DNA from: Verrucomicrobiaceae bacterium
Lineage (GTDB): Bacteria > Verrucomicrobiota > Verrucomicrobiia > Verrucomicrobiales > Akkermansiaceae
DNA: 8,469 nucleotides
Direction: 5' to 3'
Assembly: GCA_027483005.1 (NCBI GenBank)
Contig: JAIXVN010000155.1
Location: 1 to 8,469 of the forward strand
Of this stretch, positions 1 through 6,038 are shown in pieces. The notes below the pieces were generated by a model. That model saw only the letters and a list, made by a program, of their open reading frames with translations, had not been told where the DNA came from and did no database searches. The stretch's first letter is position 1; the number at the start of each line of letters is the position of its first letter. A program made the translations under genes and the position numbers.

Positions 1-909
1 CGCCAGCAGCACCACGCTTTTCATCTCCTCCCGCAGGGCTCCATCGCCCGCCAGAGGAGATCCATCCGTAAAGCACTCACAGAGAAACTCAGCCAGGAAC
101 TGGGGCTGACAGAGGCGATAGATCCTCGCGCCGCAGCGGACCAGCTCACCCATCGATGGCTCGGAAAGGCCGGTTCGTCTCATGATTGCCAGCGCCTCCT
201 CCACCTGGTCCGTCGCCTCCGCAATCCAGTCGCCGACGATTTCCTGAGATGGAGGCCTCTCGATCAATCCCACGAGCGCCCGACACAAGATGCTGCGGGA
301 ACGGATCCCCGCTTGAGCAATCAGCTCATCCCCAGGCTCCAAGCCGCGCAGGATCTGCAACCCGGCCCGAGCTTCACGCCACCCACCCTCCGTGCGTTCG
401 AGATCCAGCAGGACCCGGGCCCGATTGAGATGAAGCATGGCGAGCAGGAAGACGCGATTGGGAGAAACCTCCGCACCCCACTTCGAAAAAATCCCGGCAG
501 CCCGATCAAATCCGTCCAGCGCTTCCTCGAAATCCCCCTTCTCCCCGCACGCCGTCGCCCGATTGATCCAGGCAAGGATCAGCCGCTCCACAAACATCAC
601 CCCCTCCTCCATCGGAACGCATTCCATCACCTCGATTGCGCGATCAAGGGAGCGGATCGCCTCAGGCAAAAGAAGCCCATCCTCAAGACGCCGAAGGGCG
701 TCACTGCGGTTGATCCATGCAGCCGCCAGACCCCAGGCCGCATCCGGATCCTCGCGCCACGGCATGGACTCCCGCCGCATCACCGCCCGGTCAAAATGAC
801 CCAACGCGCGACGCCACTCGCCCCGCCCGAGCAGCACAATCCCTTGCTGCATCTCCCAGTCCGCATCCGAATGCGCCACCCCGTTCCCAGAGCCATCTTT
901 AGGTTCCAT
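1..909 (-). CDS. TPR-repeat protein, partial (C-terminus off the left edge)
   Basis: An uninterrupted minus-strand frame of 303 codons begins at the ATG at 909 and has no stop before base 1, so the C-terminus is missing. Residues about 22-45, 64-97, 113-141 and 158-186 show repeated helix pairs of tetratricopeptide type. Examples are LLGRGEWRRALGHFDRAV, then AWINRSDAL followed by AIRSLDRAIEV, then AWINRATACGEKGDFEEAL with DGFDRAAGIF, and LHLNRARVLLDLE. The spacing and the Gly/Ala/Asp-Arg-Ala pattern fit TPRs, which usually serve as protein-binding scaffolds. No signal peptide or membrane helix is visible, so a cytoplasmic protein is likely. The partner and function are not recognisable. The start is uncertain: the frame stays open upstream to 1000, and a GTG at 963 has GGAGAG five bases before it, whereas the ATG at 909 has no Shine-Dalgarno. 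It is transcribed divergently from the siderophore receptor gene. Confidence 0.8.
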   Translation of the reverse strand, partial: MEPKDGSGNGVAHSDADWEMQQGIVLLGRGEWRRALGHFDRAVMRRESMPWREDPDAAWGLAAAWINRSDALRRLEDGLLLPEAIRSLDRAIEVMECVPMEEGVMFVERLILAWINRATACGEKGDFEEALDGFDRAAGIFSKWGAEVSPNRVFLLAMLHLNRARVLLDLERTEGGWREARAGLQILRGLEPGDELIAQAGIRSRSILCRALVGLIERPPSQEIVGDWIAEATDQVEEALAIMRRTGLSEPSMGELVRCGARIYRLCQPQFLAEFLCECFTDGSPLAGDGALREEMKSVVLLA

Positions 910-927
910 GTTCAATGTTCGGTTTCC
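900..927. repeat. Short heptad-periodic tract at the TPR gene start
   Basis: Read on the plus strand in 7-base steps, the units are taggttc, catgttc, aatgttc and ggtttcc. The first three share GTTC or a close form in the same register. The minus-strand ATG at 909 lies inside unit two. The pattern resembles degenerate heptanucleotide repeats of intergenic DNA and may be non-coding sequence absorbed into the gene start. It is short, so chance is possible. Confidence 0.4.
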
Positions 928-990
928 AATCCGCCAGAGGACAGCGCCAGGAGCCCTTTCCACAAGGACTCTCCGACCAAACTCAAATTC

Positions 991-1019
991 TTCAAATTCC
1001 TATTGCGTTTCTTGCTAAT
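991..1019 (+). promoter_or_regulatory. Possible sigma70-type promoter for the receptor gene
   Basis: TTCAAA at 991-996 (four of six against TTGACA) is separated by 17 bases from GCTAAT at 1014-1019 (four of six against TATAAT). The -10 would overlap the Fur box, which is the usual arrangement for iron repression. An alternative -35 is TTGCGT at 1003-1008. The -35 lies in a direct repeat of TCAAATTC (983-990 and 992-999). Both hexamers are weak, so this is tentative. Confidence 0.35.
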
Positions 1020-1032
1020 GAGACTCATTCTC
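1014..1032 (+). promoter_or_regulatory. Fur box (iron-responsive operator)
   Basis: The 19 bases match the classic Fur consensus GATAATGATAATCATTATC at 15 positions by direct count. They also contain a near-perfect 7-1-7 dyad at 1019-1033: TGAGACT, C, ATTCTCA, with six of seven arm positions complementary. The site is 44 bases before the first copy of the receptor start and 120 before the start used here. It predicts Fe(II)-Fur repression of the siderophore receptor gene and perhaps of the genes behind it. It is also close enough to the divergent TPR gene to affect it. Confidence 0.75.
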
Positions 1033-1058
1033 ATCTTGTTCGTCAAGGACACCTCGCT

Positions 1059-1096
1059 CCAATCTCTCCAACTCGCATGAAAACGACCACTTCGAC
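1059..1096 (+). repeat. 38-bp direct repeat, copy 1 (duplicated receptor start)
   Basis: This 38-base stretch is identical to 1135-1172. It holds 18 bases of upstream sequence, an ATG at 1077 and the first codons of the receptor. Its frame encodes MKTTTST and eleven further residues, then stops at TAG 1131-1133, giving an 18-codon upstream ORF. Flanking bases on both sides differ between the copies. Confidence 0.9.
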
Positions 1097-1134
1097 AGCG
1101 GCAAGGGCGCGGGCATGCGTGGGGCGGGGGTAGG

Positions 1135-1172
1135 CCAATCTCTCCAACTCGCATGAAAACGACCACTTCGAC
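1135..1172 (+). repeat. 38-bp direct repeat, copy 2 (functional receptor start)
   Basis: Identical to 1059-1096 and separated from it by a G-rich 38-base spacer (1097-1134), so the period is 76 bases. The ATG in this copy (1153) opens the full receptor frame. Neither copy carries a Shine-Dalgarno sequence. Confidence 0.9.
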
Positions 1173-3432
1173 CCCTGTCTCATCCCCTGAACTGATGGCG
1201 CTTGGCGCGCTGCTAACCCTCGGTCAGGCCGCTGCGGCGGAACCGACGAAACCCGCTGCCGAACCGACAAAGGAAGACAAGCTCCAGACCCTGGGCGACC
1301 TTCTGGTCGAGGCTGTTCGGAGACCGCTCTACAGGCCGGAAAATCTTCTGAGCACCAAATACACTGTTCCTCTCCGTGACGTTCCTCAAACGGTGACCGT
1401 CATCCCCCAGCAAGTCATCCGGGAGCAAAACGCCTCCACCCTGCGCGATGTGCTCCGGAACGTTCCAGGCATCAGCATGCAGGCAGGCGAAGGTGGCGGC
1501 GGACCGGCCGGTGACAACCTCGCCATCCGCGGCTTCGCCGCGCGCTCGGACATCTTCGTCGACGGCATACGCGACACCGCCGGCGGCGGATACATCCGCG
1601 ACCCTTTCAATTTTGAACAGGTTGAAGTCACCAAGGGCCCCTCGTCCGCGAATGCCGGACGTGGCTCCACCGGCGGTTCGGTGAACATCGCCACCAAGAC
1701 CCCTCACCTCGGCAACGCCTACGAGCTCATGCTCGGCGGCGGATCCGATGATTTCTTCCGCAGCACTTTGGATGTGAACCAGGAAATCCCCGAAATCAAA
1801 GGCGCGGCCCTGCGCGTCAACGGCCTCTACCATGATCAGGACATCCCGGGCCGCGATCAGGTGGAAAACGAGCGCTCGGGCATCGCGATCTCCCTTGCCG
1901 CCGGTCTCGGGACCGATTCCCGAGCCTTCCTCAGCTACTCCCATCTCGCGCAGCATAACGTGCCCGATTACGGCATTCCCTGGATCAGCCGCGCCAAAGC
2001 AGCGGGCCTCGGGGTCCCCCCCGGCATTCCGCTTGTGCCGTTCAGCAACTTCTACGGCAACCTGAACCGCGACTACGAGAACACCACCACCGACATCCTC
2101 ACCTCCACCCTCGAGCACGATTTCAACGGGGATCTCAAACTCCGAAACGTTTCACGCTTCGGCCGCAACGACCGTGACTCGATCACCACCGCCCCCCGCT
2201 TCGCCAATGCCACCAACGGCAGCAGCATGGTGAACCAACAGTTCCAGTCCCGCGACCAGATCGACACCTCATTCGCAAACCAGACCGAGCTCCGTTGCGA
2301 TCTCGAGACCGGCACCCTCGAGCACCAGCTCGTTGGTGGCATCGAAATCTCGCATGAGAATTCAAAGAACCATCCGCGGATCATCAGCAACACCACCTCC
2401 ACCGACCTCTACAATCCTGGCAACTGGCACGGCGTCACCCCCGGTTCCATCAGCTACCTCGGCGTGGGTGGCGGCGCGACAACCGTGGGCATCGATACCC
2501 TCAGCGCATATGTCTTCGATACCCTCAAGATCGACCGCCAGTGGGAAATCAACGGCGGCCTGCGCTTCGACCACCTCGACACGCAATACGAGTCCGCCGT
2601 CGTGCCATCTGCAGCCTCCCTACTGGCGGGAAATCGCAGCTACGAAACATTCAAATCGGGACAGGATCTGCTCAGCTATCGCGCGGCCCTCATTTTCAAG
2701 CCACTCGACAACGGCACGATCTATCTCGGCTACGGCACTTCATTCAACGCCTCAGGTGAAAACCTTGCCTTCATCCCCCATCCTGTTCGATTCAATTTCG
2801 GCACCACCGTCCGGAACAGCACCCTGAGCCTGCTCGCCGCCGACGCCGAGGAAAACACCACTGCGGAACTCGGCACCAAATGGGAGTTTTTCGACAAGAA
2901 GCTGCTCCTTGCAGGGGCATTGTTCCAGACAATCAAAACCAATGCCCGCACGACTGATCCAGTCACTCCGGACATCGTCAGTCTCGATGGCGAACAGCGC
3001 GTGCACGGGGTCGAACTCGGGCTCACGGGCGAGATCAACGATCACTGGCGCCTGACAGGAGGCTACACCTACCTTGAAGGCTCGGTGACCGACTCTGCCA
3101 ACCCCGCGGAACGCGATCAGGATCTCGGCAACACCCCCAAGCACTCGTTCAGCCTCTGGAGCATTCATGAACTTCCGGGTCATGTCGAGCTTGGCTTCGG
3201 CACTCAATATGTTGGCGAACGTTACAACAACACCAACCTCACCACCCGCCAGCAGGCACCCGACTACTTGCTGTTCGATGCCATGATCGGTTACGAACTC
3301 AATGAGAACGTCTCCTTCCGGCTGAACATCAACAACCTCCTTGACCGCGGCTACATTGATCGGGTCGGCGGCGGACACTTCGTCCCCGGTCAGGGCCGAT
3401 CCTTCATCCTCAGCACCAACATCACGTTCTGA
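1153..3432 (+). CDS. TonB-dependent siderophore receptor, Fiu/PiuA-like
   Basis: Outer-membrane gated channel that imports ferric siderophores using TonB energy. The 759-residue length is normal for the family. Residues about 14-29 form a short hydrophobic stretch ending GQAAAA, a likely signal peptide with cleavage near residue 29, although the N-region is unusually Ser/Thr-rich with only one Lys. LLVEAV near 50-55 is a candidate TonB box. The plug domain starts at RDVPQTVTVIPQQVI (75-89) and continues through LRDVLRNVPGI, LAIRGF, DIFVDGIRD, EQVEVTKGPSSA and GRGSTGGSVNIATK (to about 182). These signatures are closest to catecholate receptors of the Fiu type. The rest is a 22-strand-type barrel with LGTKWE and NNLLDRGYI motifs, ending in phenylalanine as expected for BAM-assembled proteins. 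The PiuC- and PepSY-type genes downstream and the Fur box upstream support the assignment. The ligand is inferred, not shown. Confidence 0.95.
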   Translation: MKTTTSTPVSSPELMALGALLTLGQAAAAEPTKPAAEPTKEDKLQTLGDLLVEAVRRPLYRPENLLSTKYTVPLRDVPQTVTVIPQQVIREQNASTLRDVLRNVPGISMQAGEGGGGPAGDNLAIRGFAARSDIFVDGIRDTAGGGYIRDPFNFEQVEVTKGPSSANAGRGSTGGSVNIATKTPHLGNAYELMLGGGSDDFFRSTLDVNQEIPEIKGAALRVNGLYHDQDIPGRDQVENERSGIAISLAAGLGTDSRAFLSYSHLAQHNVPDYGIPWISRAKAAGLGVPPGIPLVPFSNFYGNLNRDYENTTTDILTSTLEHDFNGDLKLRNVSRFGRNDRDSITTAPRFANATNGSSMVNQQFQSRDQIDTSFANQTELRCDLETGTLEHQLVGGIEISHENSKNHPRIISNTTSTDLYNPGNWHGVTPGSISYLGVGGGATTVGIDTLSAYVFDTLKIDRQWEINGGLRFDHLDTQYESAVVPSAASLLAGNRSYETFKSGQDLLSYRAALIFKPLDNGTIYLGYGTSFNASGENLAFIPHPVRFNFGTTVRNSTLSLLAADAEENTTAELGTKWEFFDKKLLLAGALFQTIKTNARTTDPVTPDIVSLDGEQRVHGVELGLTGEINDHWRLTGGYTYLEGSVTDSANPAERDQDLGNTPKHSFSLWSIHELPGHVELGFGTQYVGERYNNTNLTTRQQAPDYLLFDAMIGYELNENVSFRLNINNLLDRGYIDRVGGGHFVPGQGRSFILSTNITF

Positions 3433-3527
3433 TCTGGTGCCCACGGAACCATCCTCGGACATCGGGACTGAGTGACCCACTCCTACTCGAAAGGACGGAG
3501 TCTTGTCCCATCCAGACCCAATCTCTT

Positions 3528-3544
3528 TATTCATACTTTGAATA
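3528..3544. promoter_or_regulatory. Inverted repeat, candidate operator
   Basis: TATTCA and TGAATA form perfect 6-base arms around TACTT. The site can also be read as an imperfect 7-1-7 dyad (ATTCATA, C, TTTGAAT). It overlaps the possible -35 of the hydroxylase promoter. It matches the 19-base Fur consensus only about half the time on the minus strand, so a Fur site is possible but not established. Confidence 0.4.
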
Positions 3545-3557
3545 TCTAACCTATATT
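3530..3557 (+). promoter_or_regulatory. Possible promoter of the hydroxylase gene
   Basis: TTCATA (3530-3535) and TATATT (3552-3557) are 16 bases apart in the only strongly AT-rich stretch of the window. Transcription would start only a few bases before the ATG at 3569, implying a leaderless or nearly leaderless message. No Shine-Dalgarno precedes that ATG, which fits this. Confidence 0.4.
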
Positions 3558-3568
3558 TTATCACACTC

Positions 3569-4261
3569 ATGATTCTCCACATCCCAGACGTCCTCACCCC
3601 TGATCAAACAGCCGAAGCTCGCGCCCTGCTTCTATCCGCTGAATGGATCGACGGCAAGGTCACCGCCGGCTTCCAGTCCGCTCAGGCCAAGGACAACATG
3701 CAACTTCCAGTCCAGCATCCGGTCGCCCTGCAAGTGGGTGACATGATTCTGAAAGCACTGTATGCGAACCCGCTGTTCGTCTCTGCCGCCCTGCCGCTGC
3801 AGATCCTGCCGCCGATGTTCAACCGCTACTCCATCGGCCAGCAGTTCAAGACCCATGTTGACAATGCAATCCGCTCCGTGCCCGGCACAGGCCACCGCAT
3901 CCGCACCGACCTTTCGTGCACGCTGTTCTTCGAGGAGCCGGATGACTATGATGGCGGTGAACTCGTCATCGAGGACACCTATGGTGCCAAGAGCGTGAAA
4001 CTCCCCGCTGGCCACCTGGTCCTCTACCCCTCCACCAGCCTGCACCACGTCACACCCATCATGCGCGGCAGCCGACTCTGCTCGTTCTTTTGGCTCCAGA
4101 GCCTGATCCGCAGCGACGAGCAGCGGTCCATTCTCTTCGATCTCGATCTCGCCATCCAACGGCTCGGCCGCGATCTTCCGACGCAACCGTCAGCCGCGCA
4201 GTCGAGCATTCAGCTCACTGGTGTTTATCACAACCTCCTGCGTCAATGGGCGGAAATGTAA
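3569..4261 (+). CDS. piuC: PKHD-type Fe(II)/2-oxoglutarate hydroxylase, PiuC/YbiX family
   Basis: Cytoplasmic 2-oxoglutarate-dependent oxygenase of 230 residues, the usual length of the YbiX/PiuC family. The substrate is unknown in the family, but its genes recur next to siderophore receptors. The N-terminus (MILHIPDVLTPDQTAEAR) and QSAQAKDNMQLP at about 36-47 are family hallmarks. Iron ligands are H96 and D98 in FKTHVDNAI, and H159 in STSLHHVTPI. R169 (RGSRL) is placed to bind the 2-oxoglutarate carboxylate. FFEEPDDYDGGELVIEDTYG (about 120-139) is the conserved core turn, and GHLVLYP lies at 148-154. The tail from SFFWLQSLIRSDEQR to LTGVYHNLLRQWAE fits the small C-terminal helical PKHD_C domain. 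All catalytic residues are present and the gene appears intact. It ends 10 bases before the PepSY gene, indicating co-transcription. Confidence 0.93.
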   Translation: MILHIPDVLTPDQTAEARALLLSAEWIDGKVTAGFQSAQAKDNMQLPVQHPVALQVGDMILKALYANPLFVSAALPLQILPPMFNRYSIGQQFKTHVDNAIRSVPGTGHRIRTDLSCTLFFEEPDDYDGGELVIEDTYGAKSVKLPAGHLVLYPSTSLHHVTPIMRGSRLCSFFWLQSLIRSDEQRSILFDLDLAIQRLGRDLPTQPSAAQSSIQLTGVYHNLLRQWAEM

Positions 4262-4271
4262 AGTCCCCAAC

Positions 4272-5471
4272 ATGAGCGCTGCCAAACTCCGTCGCTTCCT
4301 GTTCTGGGGGCATCTCGTCGTCGGCGTGACCGTCGGTCTCCTCATCCTGATCCTGGCCATCACTGGCCTCCTGATGTCCTTCGAAACCCAGATCATTGGA
4401 GCTATTGAGCGCTCAATGGTGAGGGATAGGGCAAACGGACGCCACGAAGTACTAGCGCCCGAATCCATCCTCGCACTGATTCAATCATCCGGCCTCATGG
4501 GCCAGCCAAGCAGCCTCAACTACTCCAACCGCCCCGAGGACCCGGTCATCCTGCTGGTCGATCGCGGCAACCAGCAACTCTTCCACCCCGCCACCGGAGA
4601 GTCCCTCGGCAAGGGAGCTGCCGGAACCCGCAGCTTTTTCCAGACCGTCCTTTCGATCCATCGCTGGCTGACATTCTCCACTCGGCCAGAGACCCGCAAA
4701 CCCAGCGGAGGAGTTGAACGAAAGCCAATCGCCTGGAAGGATGTCGGCGGAAATCTCCAGGCAGCCGCCAGCCTTTGCTTTCTGGGCCTGCTCGCCAGCG
4801 GACTGCTGCTTTGGATTCCGAGAAAACGATCCCGCCCTGCCTTCAAGGCGGTCCTTTTCCCCAATCCTCAGCTGAAGGGACGAGCACGCGACTGGACCTG
4901 GCACCATCTAACAGGTTTCTGGACCGCCCCGCTCATCCTCGCCATCACCCTGACAGGATTGATCATGGCCTATCCTTGGGCGAACCAGCTCCTGTTCCGG
5001 GCATTCGGCGAGCAGGCCCCGGTGAAACAAGGCGCAACGGGAAAGCATGATCAGGAGAAACCATCTTCGGCCATCATCACCACCGGACTCGACCGTGCAG
5101 CCCACGTAGCCTGCAAGGAAATGCCGGACTGGAAAGCGATCAGCCTCGAACTCCCTGTCAACGCATCCAGGCCTTATTCCGTCACCGTCACGGATGCAGG
5201 ACGCGGCCGACCGGATCGACGCGTGAAGCTCCTCATCGACCGCCAGAATTTCCAAATCCTGACGCGTGAGGGTTTCGACAAGCTCTCGCCGGCCACCCGC
5301 CTGCGGCAGCTGGTCCGCTGGGCACACACAGGCGAGATAGGAGGCCTTCTCGGACAGATCCTCGCCACCTTGACCTGTCTTGCGACAATCGTCCTCACCT
5401 TGACGGGCTATGCCCTCACCTCGCGACGCCTGTTCAAGAATCGCCGGCTTTCGCCGAAAGACACCGATTGA
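4272..5471 (+). CDS. PepSY-domain inner-membrane protein, PiuB/FoxB-like (putative siderophore reductase)
   Basis: Inner-membrane protein of 399 residues with four predicted transmembrane helices at about 11-36, 163-181, 216-240 and 358-381. A periplasmic region lies between helices 1 and 2 and another between 3 and 4. Conserved histidines sit at or near membrane boundaries: H14 (FWGHLVVG), H130 (LSIHRWLTF), H211/H212 (TWHHLTGFW) and H352 (RWAHTGEIGG). This is the pattern of PepSY-associated TM proteins, in which FoxB-type members bind two hemes and reduce ferric siderophores. VKLLIDRQNFQIL resembles a PepSY half-domain. Position directly after piuC and a receptor gene matches PiuB-type iron clusters. 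I chose the ATG at 4272 (MSAAKLRRFLFW). An in-frame ATG at 4221 would overlap the upstream gene by 41 bases and add 17 atypical residues. Reductase activity is inferred from family and context. Confidence 0.88.
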   Translation: MSAAKLRRFLFWGHLVVGVTVGLLILILAITGLLMSFETQIIGAIERSMVRDRANGRHEVLAPESILALIQSSGLMGQPSSLNYSNRPEDPVILLVDRGNQQLFHPATGESLGKGAAGTRSFFQTVLSIHRWLTFSTRPETRKPSGGVERKPIAWKDVGGNLQAAASLCFLGLLASGLLLWIPRKRSRPAFKAVLFPNPQLKGRARDWTWHHLTGFWTAPLILAITLTGLIMAYPWANQLLFRAFGEQAPVKQGATGKHDQEKPSSAIITTGLDRAAHVACKEMPDWKAISLELPVNASRPYSVTVTDAGRGRPDRRVKLLIDRQNFQILTREGFDKLSPATRLRQLVRWAHTGEIGGLLGQILATLTCLATIVLTLTGYALTSRRLFKNRRLSPKDTD

Positions 5472-5547
5472 CTCCAGGTCCCGGATCCATTCTGGCTCAC
5501 CATTGCCTCCTTGCTGACCATTCACCAGTCAGGAAACGCCCACCCGC

Positions 5548-5564
5548 AGGTCTCTAACAGACCT
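5548..5564. repeat. Perfect 6-bp hairpin beside the transposase remnant
   Basis: AGGTCT and AGACCT flank a 5-base loop. The hairpin begins three bases past the remnant's stop codon (TGA, 5570-5568 on the minus strand). No T-run follows on either strand, so it is a poor intrinsic terminator. A subterminal hairpin of an IS200/REP-type element or a bidirectional 3' end structure are both possible. Confidence 0.45.
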
Positions 5565-5567
5565 TGG

Positions 5568-6030
5568 TCAACCGCTGGCGGACGCTCCGAGGCCTTTCAT
5601 TCTTCTCGCGCCATCTTTGCGCCTCGCTCCGAAACGCTCACGTGATCCGCTCAAGGCTTCATTGACGAAGGCCTTGCTGCCGATCACCGCGCCATCGGTG
5701 AAGCAGCGGACCTTGCAGCGAGGCATCGCGCCCATGCTCAACTCGGGCAGCACGGTGCCGTTGGCTTGTGGGGCGGCTTCCAGTTCGCCTTTGACCCTGG
5801 CTTTGAGAACCTGCTTCGCGGCTGTTGGATCCGCTTCGCCAGGCCCGGCATCTGGCGATAGATTCCGGCCGCGTCCTTCCATTTCTCGGACTCGAAGCCC
5901 GCGCCACGAGGGCTCAGGCAAGCCTGCATCAGGCCTTCGCGTGCTTTCCTACCGTGGCCTTTGTTTCCGCCGCCAATCGCTTCGCCATCGCTGGCGGCTT
6001 GAGCTTGCAAGACGGACTCCCAGCGGGCGT
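5568..6030 (-). pseudogene. Remnant of a REP-associated/IS200-like (Y1) transposase, C-terminal part
   Basis: The minus-strand frame ending at the TGA at 5570-5568 encodes RCKVRCFTDGAVIGSKAFVNE, then SGSRERFGARRKDGARRMKG. I recognise this as the characteristic C-terminal tail of the REP-associated tyrosine transposases common in Verrucomicrobiota and related phyla (usual form RCRVRYFTDGxVIGSxxFVN...FGxxRKDGAR). Upstream of about 5880 similarity seems to pass into another minus-strand frame (for example GHGRKAREGL near 5950), implying a frameshift. The N-terminal catalytic part, with the HUH motif and nucleophilic tyrosine, is absent: the intact sulfatase gene begins where it should lie. There is no usable start. 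The right boundary is approximate. The region is a transposition scar and may have been truncated when the flanking DNA was rearranged. Assignment rests on remembered family motifs, not a search. Confidence 0.65.
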
Positions 6031-6038
6031 ATGGTGGC

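Larger units (their letters stand above)
3433..3568. other. Intergenic region between receptor and hydroxylase genes
   Basis: The first 90 bases are ordinary GC-rich sequence with no convincing terminator. The last 50 are sharply AT-rich and contain a dyad and a possible promoter listed separately. The hydroxylase gene may therefore have its own promoter rather than depending only on read-through from the receptor gene. Confidence 0.5.
5472..6038. other. 567-base region without an intact gene
   Basis: This gap between the iron cluster and the sulfatase gene holds a hairpin (5548-5564) and a frameshifted transposase remnant on the minus strand, both listed separately. Bases 5472-5547 contain only a weak dyad (CTGAC at 5514-5518 with GTCAG at 5528-5532). 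I found no clear promoter for the sulfatase gene, and its upstream region must lie within the remnant. Confidence 0.6.

Noticed and set aside
313..1080. A 255-codon plus-strand frame.
   Set aside because: It is antisense to the TPR gene, whose minus-strand translation shows clear repeat structure. The plus-strand product is Pro/Arg/His-rich with no recognisable domain, as expected for an antisense reading of GC-rich coding DNA.
1101..1111. Eleven bases (gcaagggcgcg) shared with 8382-8392, suggesting a common mobile element.
   Set aside because: Several 11-base matches are expected by chance in a GC-rich window of this size, and similarity does not extend beyond them.
1059..1172. CRISPR-like reading of two 38-base repeats with a 38-base spacer.
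   Set aside because: Only two copies exist, the repeat contains a gene start and no cas gene is nearby. A duplication explains it better.
1213..2118. A 301-codon minus-strand frame inside the receptor gene; similar ones at 2752-3597, 3632-4186 and 6693-7628.
   Set aside because: Each lies opposite a confidently identified plus-strand gene and has no family motif. They are by-products of codon bias.
3470..3482. GAGTG/CACTC hairpin after the receptor gene as a terminator.
   Set aside because: The stem is only five pairs with a three-base loop and no T-run follows.
4221..4271. Upstream ATG start for the PepSY protein (17 extra residues).
   Set aside because: It overlaps the hydroxylase gene by 41 bases, and the added residues are polar and Cys-containing ahead of a typical PepSY N-terminus. 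The ATG at 4272 fits the family better.
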